This document shows, piece by piece, positions 9,969 through 18,992 of a stretch of 20,830 nucleotides of DNA. A model generated the notes under the pieces. It worked only from the letters and a program-made list of their open reading frames with translations. It made no database searches and had not been told where the DNA came from. Source of the DNA: Euplotes aediculatus (Eukaryota > Ciliophora > Spirotrichea > Euplotida > Euplotidae); assembly GCA_030463445.1 (NCBI GenBank), contig JAQGFW010035245.1:1-20830 (forward strand), read 5' to 3'. Position numbers and translations under genes: made by a program. Position 1 is the first letter of the stretch. Each line of letters begins with the position of its first letter.

Positions 9969-12055
9969 ACTGAGTCTGTACTCACGAGCAGGAACTTGCA
10001 GCTTGCTGCCTTTGATCACTTCCACTTGATTCCGCCACACAACTTTATTTATGGAATTAGGTTTTACAAACAGCATTCTAAAATATGATTTAAAATGAAG
10101 AATTCGAAATTTGTATATGATATTTACTTTTGAAAAGATGACCAAACATTGAAATTAGACAGAGTAAACAAGAGATATTATTTTGATATCGAACTGGAAT
10201 CTGAAAGCAAAGAGCTACTAGAGAGCACTCAGTTCAGGATAGTTGTTGACAGGTATCAGTTATCGGTAGCTGAATTTTATTTAGTTACATCACATATTTA
10301 TTATTAATTGCATTTCCAACTGTTCCAAGCATATTATTTAATTTCATCAATTTTTAATATAGAGATTCGAATAAATATCTTAAACTTTGCATGAATGGAT
10401 TGAAGCCAGAATTGAGAGTAAGTGACTGATACTGCTTTGATTTTTGAAGTATTCTGATAGGTTGGACCAATTAGAGTAAAGTAACAATAAATATTGAAGT
10501 TTTAAATATCAGGTCTCAAAATATACTAAGTTATGAACGATTTGATAAAATTTAATCATAGCTTAGTAATATTTGTTTAGTTTAATATTCAATTTGCACA
10601 AAATATTCAATCAGAAAATTTAAGTAAATGCTAAAAACAGATCCACAAATCATTAAATTACCAACCTTGTAGAATTTATCGGCTATTTCTTATAAACATT
10701 AGGGTCCTACTCCGAATGATTTGCTGATATCGTGCGTCTAAAAATTGCGAACACAGAAGATGATCAATCCTATATGCTGCCAGCCATGTTTGAGACCTTA
10801 CTAATTTCTTGTGAGAAATGAAAAGAGATTGCAATACATGACCTTCTTTTTGCACTGCTTTGGTTTTTATTGTCCACTCTTGCCTATCTCGTCGGCCTTT
10901 CCTACTTTATTTAAATTTCTGACTTTTGAACTTATAAATGGATTCAAAACATACCGATATATTTGTCTCATAATCTTGAGCTTACGTCATCGGCCTTCCG
11001 CTTGGTCTTTTGCTGATATGAGAGTTGTTAAAGTAGTTATGTCCTACAAGAAAAAACAATAGACTCAGATAAAAATCAAGTGGACCTTTACCAACTCGAA
11101 GTTAATTGCTCGCCAAATATATTCATAGTCTTTTCAGTAATATAAGTAACAGAAAATTAGCGATTAAGCATGAGTATGAATTCAGTAAAGACATTAAAGT
11201 CAATATAAAAACATATAGAATATTGTGAGGGAAGGAGGAATCGGTGGATATGAGAGGATATATTAAATCTATTTAAAACTATTTTTTCAAAAGTTCATAA
11301 TAGATTCTCCATTAAACTACTCAAACAGAATAGTCTTTTTATTTTATAAAATTACTGAATCAAAGTACATAAAAGCACATTTCTCGGTTACTGATTGAAG
11401 ATAACTATTTTTTGAAATTTCACAGATTGTTACTAGAAACAATAACCATAGATTTAAATATGTTATAAGTTTGTCTAAAAATAAAGAAAGTTATTGAAGC
11501 GATGCTCTTATTACTGATGGCTCATCTTTATGTCTTTTATTTCCATCAAAATATCAATAAATTTTATCAAGCAATTCAAATGTAGGAACAAAGAATAAAA
11601 GTTTTTAATTTTTTATTTTCGAAGATATTTAGCTTTAAATATATTATAAAGCTTTTATATTTACTTGCACGTAGATAGTTAGAACTACATAAAAGTTTTT
11701 AAAAGAATTTTAAGGCTGATTATTTTTATATTAAGTCTAAAAACTTTATACTACTTTGAAATAGTGAGATAAAAAAGTTGGAAATCTTATAATTGATTAT
11801 TATGAATTTGAATGCGATTTAAAATTGCTAAAATTGACAAAATTTGGTTCAAATTAATTTTTTATCTCTAATTATAAGTTTAAATTAAGAGAAAATATAT
11901 TATAAAATACAGTCTTTGAAATCAGATATTATTTAGAATTTTATGCACTTCATAAAAAAGTACTTGAAAAACTTAAATAAAAATTGTGAGTATATTTTGA
12001 ATTAAGAGATAAGAATAATAAATTAAATAATAAATCTTTTAAATCGTTAATTTAA
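9969..12055 (+). CDS. Membrane protein with two hydrophobic segments
   Basis: Family not recognised; about 680 codons after removing three tiny introns. Exon 1 (9969-10252) has no TAA/TAG and two TGA read as Trp (YDIYFWKDDQTLKLDRV) and ends in an acidic stretch (FDIELESESKELLES). Exon 2 opens with a first membrane-like segment (ILFSYITYLLLIAFPTV, residues about 97-120). Exon 3 (10641-11136) carries YSEWFADIVRLKIANTEDDQ and a second hydrophobic segment (LLFALLWFLLSTLAYLVGL, about 279-300), then DSDKNQVDLYQLEVNCSPN. Exon 4 (11153-12055) is long and polar (NKESYWSDALITDGSSLC). It ends at TAA 12053, before 140 bp of almost pure A/T. An N-terminal outside domain with a later inner region is a reasonable guess. 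It may be the C-terminal part of the gene starting at 6517. Confidence 0.6.
10253..10269 (+). other. Tiny 17-nt intron
   Basis: The segment gtatcagttatcggtag splits a Ser codon (AG|C). Removing it moves exon 1 into the frame that begins with the first hydrophobic segment. Confidence 0.55.
10624..10640 (+). other. Tiny 17-nt intron
   Basis: The segment gtaaatgctaaaaacag splits a Lys codon (AA|A). Removing it gives NLVEFIGYFLQTLGSYSEWF in the clearly coding frame of exon 3. Confidence 0.55.
11137..11152 (+). other. Tiny 16-nt intron
   Basis: The segment gtaatataagtaacag lies between TTT TCA and AAA ATT AGC. Removing it joins exon 3 to the long frame that holds VREGGIGGYERIYQ. Confidence 0.5.
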
Positions 12056-12198
12056 TTTTTTTAATAATTTTTTTATATTTCAAAATAATTTTTTTTATAA
12101 ATTATACTCTAGAGTATTTTATATATAATAATAATCTTTATTTAATAAATGATGCAAAGTAAAGCTTTTAGACACAATGCTTATTTTATTGGATACTA
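12056..12198. other. Short AT-rich intergenic spacer
   Basis: About 140 bp of almost pure A/T between a proposed terminal TAA and the next ATG. It probably holds the 3' end of one gene and the promoter of the next. Confidence 0.4.
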
Positions 12199-14944
12199 AT
12201 GAATATCATCTCTTGAAATATAAACTCTAATTTCAATAAATTTACTGAATCCCTGATAGCAAAGCCAATAACCATTCAGGTCTAAACACAAAGTGTATAT
12301 TAAATAATGATAGCCTTTTAGAGAGAATTCATTATCTTCTCCAACAATATTTCATACCTCTAATTGATCTCTGTATTCAGAGATCACTCGTAAATTGACA
12401 TTAGCTTTGCAAACTTTATTGAAAATGGAACTATCAGCAGCAACATTCGAAGAGTTGGCTAGAAGCAATCTGAATCTATTGGACAGTCAATTAATTCTAA
12501 TATTAGAAACAAAATATGCATCATAAGCTCAAATATTGATTCGGACTTAAACTGGCGTGTTATTTTATAAACTATTAGTTATTGTTTTTTTGGAAGCTTT
12601 GAACTACAGCAGCCAGAAGGAAACAACTTATTTTAGAGAAAACAGAAAGATTTTTTTTACTGTTTAAAAGAGATTTAAATATATATTGTGTGATAATTAG
12701 TGATTACCAAACGTGACAACAAAAATAAATAGTTATACTTTAAATATTATTTAAATATTTCGGTGATCATTCTTAAGCTTATTGAAAAATACTAAATTTT
12801 GTACGATATATCAATAACGTGATTTTCAGATGAGTTGATAAGAAACACATTATTTTCAAATAATTTCTTGATATAATTTCTTGAATTTTGTATGATTGCC
12901 TGATTATCAATATTTTTAATTTCGAATTTTATTATTATTTTAAAATTGCAAGCTATATTTTATTCAATTACTTATTTCTAAGCGTATTACAAAAAGAACT
13001 ATGAGTTCTTGACCAAATTGTTTGAATTTTCAATTATGCCTTCTATGTAGTTGTTTATAAATATAAATAAAAAAATTGATTTAAAAATTAGTTTCATCCA
13101 TTAAAAAATAAGTTGGCTTGCTAAAAATTTTGCAATTTCAATTACCTTTTGCGATGTCTTATATCATCCCTGACTTGTTTCAGTTTAACAATAAGCTATG
13201 ATAGTTAATAGGAATTGTAAATTTAAGAAATAAATTTTTAAACTTCTTGATTTGAATACTTCATCCAGACTTTTAACTGTCTATTTACTTCTATGTCAAA
13301 TTATATTTAATAAATTGCTGAAATCCCTCAACATTAGCATCAGATAAATAAAAATACGACATTGAAATCAGCATAAATAAAAATGATATGTTTTTCAACT
13401 CTTATATGATTTATAAAGCACTAAGAGCGTTTGAAATTATCATTAAAATATGATAACGCAAGAATAAATAAATGCATACTTTTCTAAATAAAGTTACAAG
13501 TCTTTTTAGTAAAATACTCTATTAATGAATCATCATTTTTAATTTTCATAACATTTATCAAAAGATTCAATAGAGTTTTCTAAATACAATAAACATATTT
13601 CTCTTTTTATATGAAAGATCGCTTATAAATTGATTCTCCTAATTATTTCTATTTCAGACATGAATACTTTTGATTGTTTTATAATTGGACGACTCCGTGC
13701 TCTTCGAAATGACCTCCATGATCAATCCTGAAAATGTCGCGCTTTTGATTTAAATTTGGGTTGAACAACCATTTCCTAATTAAATATTAACTACCTTGCT
13801 GCCAATAATTTGTTACCTTAAGCAGTACTGGATGTGCTATTATTTGTTGTATGATTTGGTTTGTATAGGCCTGAGTCTACGACAGCCACCACTCCCAACA
13901 CTACCTCTTTTCACTCCACTCACTACACCAATACTATACAACAGATGAATTAGCCAGAATTAACAGAATGATGAGTGTTGCTTTTGATGATTCTATTGGT
14001 GTATTGGCACAGAGTTGGAATGGCTATCGCAAAAACAAAGACATCAACATTTGAAAGATATATACAAATAATATGTCAGTTTGGGTGGTAAAGAATGCTT
14101 TAGAAAGTGTTGCATAATTTGCTGATGTAAAGGATTGTTATAAGACAAGCACATACTTTAGCAGATTGCGTTTTGGTTATTACTCAAATATTATATATCT
14201 ATTAATAGTTGCCTCAATCATTTGTTCAGATATATTACAAATTTAAGATTACAATTTATCAACCATATTCACTATAAAGTGTAGAATTTCAATACTATTT
14301 TCATTTTTATTGATTGTAAGTGGAAATGAAATAAATAGTATTATTTATATGATTTTTTATTTGCTTTTTAAAAGAGAGTATAATTTAATGTAAAGTTGTC
14401 ATTTAATAAATTGAAAATCACAAAATTCATTTTAATTTCTTTTATGAAATCAGATTCAATAAATGAGTAGATGAAGTAAAATAATTCTGATTACGATGTT
14501 CGCTTAAAGATAAGTGCATAATTTAAAGTTAAAATTATAAAATAGCTATTTAATTATATATATCAAAATTTTTAGTTTGAGAGAAGATAATAAAATAGAA
14601 ATGTGTTAGATAGATTATCTATCACTTCTAAGATTCTCATACTTTACTTGAAAAAGTTTTAAAAATAATTTGCTTAAACTCTTTTAAGTGCAAACTTTAA
14701 CAATTTAAAATCAGTTAAAATAACTAATGCTCAACTATTAGATATTTCTATAGAAAGCTATATTAGTTACAATATATTATATTTATAAGGAATATCATAA
14801 TCTTATTTTAAAATATAGCTAATAATAAAGTTTAGTTTCAATTTATTACGTCTTCTTTATCAAATTGCTTTTTAATATTATATGAGTTTCATAAGCAGAT
14901 ATATTTATATAATATTAAATATCTTGATGTTTGCTATTATTTAA
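12199..14944 (+). CDS. Multi-pass membrane protein (hypothetical)
   Basis: Family not recognised; about 900 codons. ATG at 12199 opens a frame that runs unbroken to 13848. Its early part looks extracellular (FANFIENGTISSNIRRVG, with an N-glycosylation-type NGT). The middle part has hydrophobic stretches (WLSIFLISNFIIILKL), then GRLRALRNDLHDQSWKCRAF and another hydrophobic end (VLDVLLFV). A 20-nt intron (13849-13868) leads to DELARINRMMSVAFDDSIGV, ALESVAQFADVKDCYKTSTY and membrane-like segments (NIIYLLIVASIICSDIL). A 23-nt segment (14316-14338) leads to NNSDYDVRLKISAQFKVKI and a leucine-rich C-terminus ending at TAA 14942. Gln in SVAQFADV is TAA and Trp in NIWKIYT is TGA. Stop density in 12700-13600 is only moderately below chance, so this middle part is the least certain. 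Confidence 0.55.
13849..13868 (+). other. Short 20-nt intron
   Basis: The segment gtatgatttggtttgtatag starts at a codon boundary after LLFV. Removing it joins the frame of MNTFDCFIIGRLRAL to that of DSHHSQHYLF. A 23-nt alternative (13863-13885) gives the same frame change. Confidence 0.5.
14316..14338 (+). other. Possible 23-nt intron
   Basis: Starts GTAAGTGG after codon ATT and ends AATAG. Removing it gives the frame that runs cleanly from about 14400 to 14944. Confidence 0.4.
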
Positions 14945-15101
14945 AATTATTAAAAGCTACAACAATTATAAATTAATAAAATAAACATAAATAAAATTGA
15001 ATGATGCTTAATTTTAATTAAATAAAAATAACATAATAAAAATATTTTTTTGGTGGCAATTATATTAAATAATTAATTCATTATTTTTAATTATTTTACA
15101 A
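14945..15101. other. AT-rich intergenic spacer
   Basis: About 155 bp of almost pure A/T between a proposed terminal TAA and the ATG at 15102. No other feature was seen. Confidence 0.4.
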
Positions 15102-16325
15102 TATGGAATTCTCCATTATTCTTTATGGTTACTCTTCTATTATCGGAGGGATAATAATTAATAACTTTGGTGTTGGTTTTTCGACTTGACGGATGGGCCT
15201 TCTGTACCATTAGACACGACCTTGTTTTAGACCTAGCGTCACTCACTACGATAGCAGAACTTATGAAGGCCATATTTGCATTTATTTGATTCAATTATTA
15301 TATAAAACATATTTAAATTCAGAAAGAGTAGATACTAATAAGGAAAGTTATACTATTAAATATTTTAAAGAATGATATCTTATAGATATTGGCAACTAAT
15401 TAAAATATTAAATGATTCAGTTTATTATTAAATTTAAAACTCAAATTAATATTCACTCTTAATAATATTGTTTAAATATGTATTATCATAAAACCCTTTA
15501 TTTAAGCCTCTCATAAAATATATGGTAAATTTTGGCTATTATTATTTTCTATTTTTTTTGATTTCTTTAAAAAGTTTTGAGTAAATATTATAAAAACTAT
15601 ACAACTTTGATTAACTAACAACATCAAATTTATTGAAAATGATCATAAATTTCTGAGAATGCAGATTTTTATTGTGTTTTATTCTATAAAATGCAAAACT
15701 CCATCTTATAATCTAAAAACAGATAAATCAGGTTGATGTTGAAGAGTCTCAGTTAATTCACTTTGCTCCTTATCAACTTTGAACTATTATACACTCTATT
15801 TATTTTTACTGTACTTTTTAATAGGTTTTAATATTTTTGCAGGCTTTGCATGAAGATACGATGCAACGGGTATAATGTTTTTGTATTTTTATTACATACA
15901 CAAAGATTTATCAAAATTTTGAAATAAATTTAGTTGAAGTCATTTGGTAAAAACAACTATAATTTATAAATTAATATTTTATTTTTTAATAGTTACTAAA
16001 AATGTTAAAAAATAATAAAAAAATTAAGCAAGATACAATAAAAATGTGTTGAATATAAACTATTCAAAATTTGCACTCATTGTCTAAGCCCTCATAAAAT
16101 TTGAAAATTTTGATTTTTTAGGGCTTAATCAAAGGATTTTACGGTATAATTGATCAATAAAGTATATTTTTGATTGCTCAAGTAAATATTTTGAATCTTT
16201 ATAAAAAATATGAAATAAAACTTGTATTAGATATTATAATTCTTTTAAGTAGCATTTTATATTCAATTAATTGTATTTATTTTCCTCAATTAAACCAAAT
16301 AAAATTGAATATTTTAAATCTTTGA
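15102..16325 (+). CDS. Hypothetical helical protein
   Basis: Not recognised; about 408 codons. ATG at 15102 follows a long A/T spacer, and the same frame runs to TGA at 16323. Well-supported parts are RTYEGHICIYLIQLLYKTYL with SERVDTNKESYTIKYFKEW, then VDVEESQLIHFAPYQL (about 15735), FLQALHEDTMQRVQC, and 16125-16320 with one recoded stop in about 65 codons (GLIKGFYGIIDQ...). It is leucine/isoleucine-rich, suggesting helices. The first 190 bp are also open on the minus strand (15091-15294), and base composition does not separate the two strands there. The long single plus frame from an ATG favours the plus strand. Coding signal in 15400-15700 is weak. Confidence 0.45.
16085..16127. repeat. Inverted repeat (8-bp stem)
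   Basis: TAAGCCCT at 16085-16092 and AGGGCTTA at 16120-16127 are exact reverse complements around a 27-nt AT-rich loop. It lies in a weakly coding part of the gene and could be chance. Confidence 0.5.
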
Positions 16326-16419
16326 TTTAATAGTTTTTATTTATATAAATTAACATTTTATTTTTTTTCTCCATTCTATTCTCTCTTTTTATTCATAATA
16401 AATTTAAGTAAATATCAAA

Positions 16420-17253
16420 ATGATTGAAATTAGACTTACTCACAAAAAACTTTTTTGACATCTTCGATTGCAAAAGTGATTTGTAAATAAACAATGATTA
16501 AAGATTAATATATATCCAACTTTTATAATCAACCGAGCTTATGATTTAAAAGGTTCAATTGCAAATTAAACTATTTCATGTGATTTTCTAATCTTTATTA
16601 TTAAGTATCTAATCCTTTAGTTTTATTACTCTGTAGCTTTATGATGTTCCCTCTATATCAGTTATAAATTTGCAAGATAATTGTTTGACTACCAAACATC
16701 AATTATTTTTTAATTTTATAAATTTAATAACAGACAATATTTAGTCTGTATATACTCTTAATTCTAAAATTCTGATTAAAATTTATTATTTCGGATTTGA
16801 ATTGTTTTAATTGCAAAAGGTTATTATCTGAATCCGTATGGTAATTATGCAATCTCTGCAAAAGTCATAAAGCAAAAAAAAAGGTTGAGATAAAGTAATT
16901 CATAACTCAAAAATAACTAATCTATTTTTTAATCTTATTCAGCTTTAAATAGTTTTGGTGTTTTCTTCATAAATTATCATAGACTTTGAATATAAATTAA
17001 ACAAATTTAATTTAATCGAAATTGAAATAATAACTATCTCAAACCAATATTCAAATTCAAACTTGAATTTATAGTTATTTAATATTCACCGTTTGATTCT
17101 ATTCTTAAGTTCTTGATCGAATCTGAAGAAGATTCGAGTGTTGATATTTTTTGCTTGTGTGTTTATGAATCCATTTAAAGTAATAAGTGGATTCAAGAGA
17201 TTATAGAAGATATACAATCATTGTGCAAACTAACATTGGTTTGGGATAGTTAA
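16420..17253 (+). CDS. Hypothetical protein, 277 residues
   Basis: Not recognised. ATG at 16420 (MIEIRLTHKKLFWHLRLQK) follows a T-rich stretch. The frame needs no intron and ends at TAA 17251, followed by AT-rich sequence. Characteristic parts are AKGYYLNPYGNYAISAKVI, LNSFGVFFINYHRLW and an acidic stretch near the C-terminus, LIESEEDSSVDIFCLC, then WIQEIIEDIQSLCKLTLVW. First-position G is strong in the last third (GAA GAA GAT, GTT GAT). No signal peptide is obvious; a hydrophobic stretch near residue 70 could be buried or membrane-bound. It is one of the cleaner single-frame genes here. Confidence 0.55.
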
Positions 17254-17797
17254 TATTTTTATTTTAATTAAATTAAATCTGCTTGATAGTAAGCATACTT
17301 ATTTTATGCTTAAATCACATTTCAATATATTTTAATCGTAAATTTGTTTTTATGCACTACAATAAAGTTGAGATTAAAATAAATATACAATTAAGCTAAA
17401 TAAATTAAATTAAATGATTATTGGCTAAACTAATATTAATATAATGGCATTCATAAAAATCTGATGATAAACTATAACTCATATTTTGATTAAAGATAAT
17501 TTCAATACTCTAAGCCAAAACAAAACTATTGTTTAACTATTAACTTAAAATAAGATCAATACACAAAATAGCTGTTATTTGCAAAAAATAAGCCCTTATT
17601 TATCATAGAATTACCTACGTTTACTCAAGAAATTTTTGATATTCTTAAATAAATTGAGACATTTATAAAATAATACTTATAAATGTGTACTTAATGGTCA
17701 AAATAAAACTCAAAACTAAATAAATAGATCACGAAAGCTTAGGTAACTTTAAATAATAAGTTAGTCAGTTTAAAAATAAAATTTTATCTCTCATTCC
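17254..17797. other. AT-rich gap
   Basis: About 545 bp of low G+C with no convincing frame on either strand. It may contain the promoter of the gene starting at 17798. Confidence 0.4.
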
Positions 17798-18807
17798 ATG
17801 ATTTTAATAAAGTTAATTGAATTTGTTTAACAAATTGTCTTTATTTTGGGTGTTATAGCACACAACTCCGTGTTTACTCTCAATCGAGAGCTCATCAATG
17901 CACCTTAATATATTCATATCATTATTTCAAAGCTAAAGTCTCTAATTTGCTTGGATTTTAGAAAGGAGTTTCTATCAAATTTTGTTTAAATTTTAAATAT
18001 TGGTTTGAGTCGCAATTTTACGGAATTAATTTCATCATAAATTTTTACTAAAAATAATATAATTCAGTATTTTATTATTGCAAATTCGTTGATGTGAATA
18101 AATGTTGTTGAATCAAAAGGCATGCTTCATTTGATGTTAACTTCAACTTATTTTAGGAGTATTTATCTAATTTCTAAATTCTAATAAAAATTTAAAATTT
18201 CTATGGGAGCAAAAGTTAAAAGTTAGTTCTTTCAAAACTTATTACGAACCAATTTATTAAAATATTTAAGCTATTTCAAATCAACGGCAATTATTTAGGC
18301 TTTAAAGTAATAAATGAAATCTTGCACTTTCCTGTTATTTAAATTATGATAAAGTATGAAAAATCTTTACATTTTAAATTATTTATGATTAAATAAATTT
18401 AGTTTAAGATTTGATAAAATAGAACAGCCTTGGATGTATTCAATTTGAATTTCAGCTTTCTTGCACAATATAAAGTCGAGCAGATGTCGGATGAAAGTAT
18501 GCTGATGCTGCTTATAACTCTCTAATGCTGCAAAGCTATCATTAATTATTTTTAAAATGATGCTGAAGTCACAGCAAACACCTCTTCTGTATCTTAATGT
18601 CAAGCAAATCGTTACTAATATGCAACCTAAAATTGCGAAAAGTATATGCAAACATAGAATTAGTTTGTTTTTAATTAAAAAATGGTTAAAAGCGTCTTGC
18701 TCAAGCAGCTAAAGCATAAATAAAAATGGTAGTATATTCTCTTATTATATATGAAATTTACTTTGATTATTGTAATATATTTAATTAAACAGAAGCTGCT
18801 TCAAAGA
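17798..18807 (+). CDS. Secreted or membrane protein (hypothetical)
   Basis: Not recognised. ATG at 17798 opens a signal-peptide-like hydrophobic start (MILIKLIEFVQQIVFILGV). The frame continues with RELINAPQ and SLICLDFRKEFLSNFV to 18435. Removing a 20-nt intron (18436-18455) gives a Cys- and Ser/Asn-containing region (AQYKVEQMSDESMLMLLITL, NDAEVTANTSSVSQCQANRY), where Gln comes from TAA and CAA. The end is not defined. A hydrophobic segment (FTLIIVIYLIK) near 18770 could be a membrane anchor, and the reading may join the tract from 18993. The minus strand at 18379-18651 is open under the standard code and also looks protein-like, so the strand is not settled there. Confidence 0.45.
18436..18455 (+). 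other. Short 20-nt intron
   Basis: The segment gtattcaatttgaatttcag splits an Ile codon (AT|C). Removing it links the upstream frame to the frame with KVEQMSDESM. Confidence 0.45.
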
Positions 18808-18992
18808 TATGATTAAAAATTAACAAACTAATTATAAATGAGCTTACCTACATTAAAATTTATTAACCTAGTTATATTTTGAAATAAGTAATATAAATTG
18901 AAAAAAAACTAAAATTTAATAATCTTAATCTTCAATGCTCTCTCTTTCTGTCTTATTTAAATGATTGCAACATTAATATAAATTCGATATAG

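Noticed and set aside
9963-10145. Minus-strand open frame of 60 codons
   Set aside because: It is aligned with the plus exon 9969-10252. The plus frame continues with strong support past 10145 and has no TAA or TAG, while the minus frame has no counterpart there.
10811-11062. Plus-strand open frame of 83 codons under the standard code
   Set aside because: The frame starting TCC at 10705 has stronger first-position G and continues clearly on both sides (TEDDQSYMLP before, DSDKNQVDLYQLEV after), so this one is a shadow.
15091-15294. Minus-strand open frame of 67 codons, with a plausible C-terminal end
   Set aside because: The plus strand offers a single frame from an ATG at 15102 that extends to 16325, with good tracts beyond the overlap. 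Base composition alone did not decide between strands.
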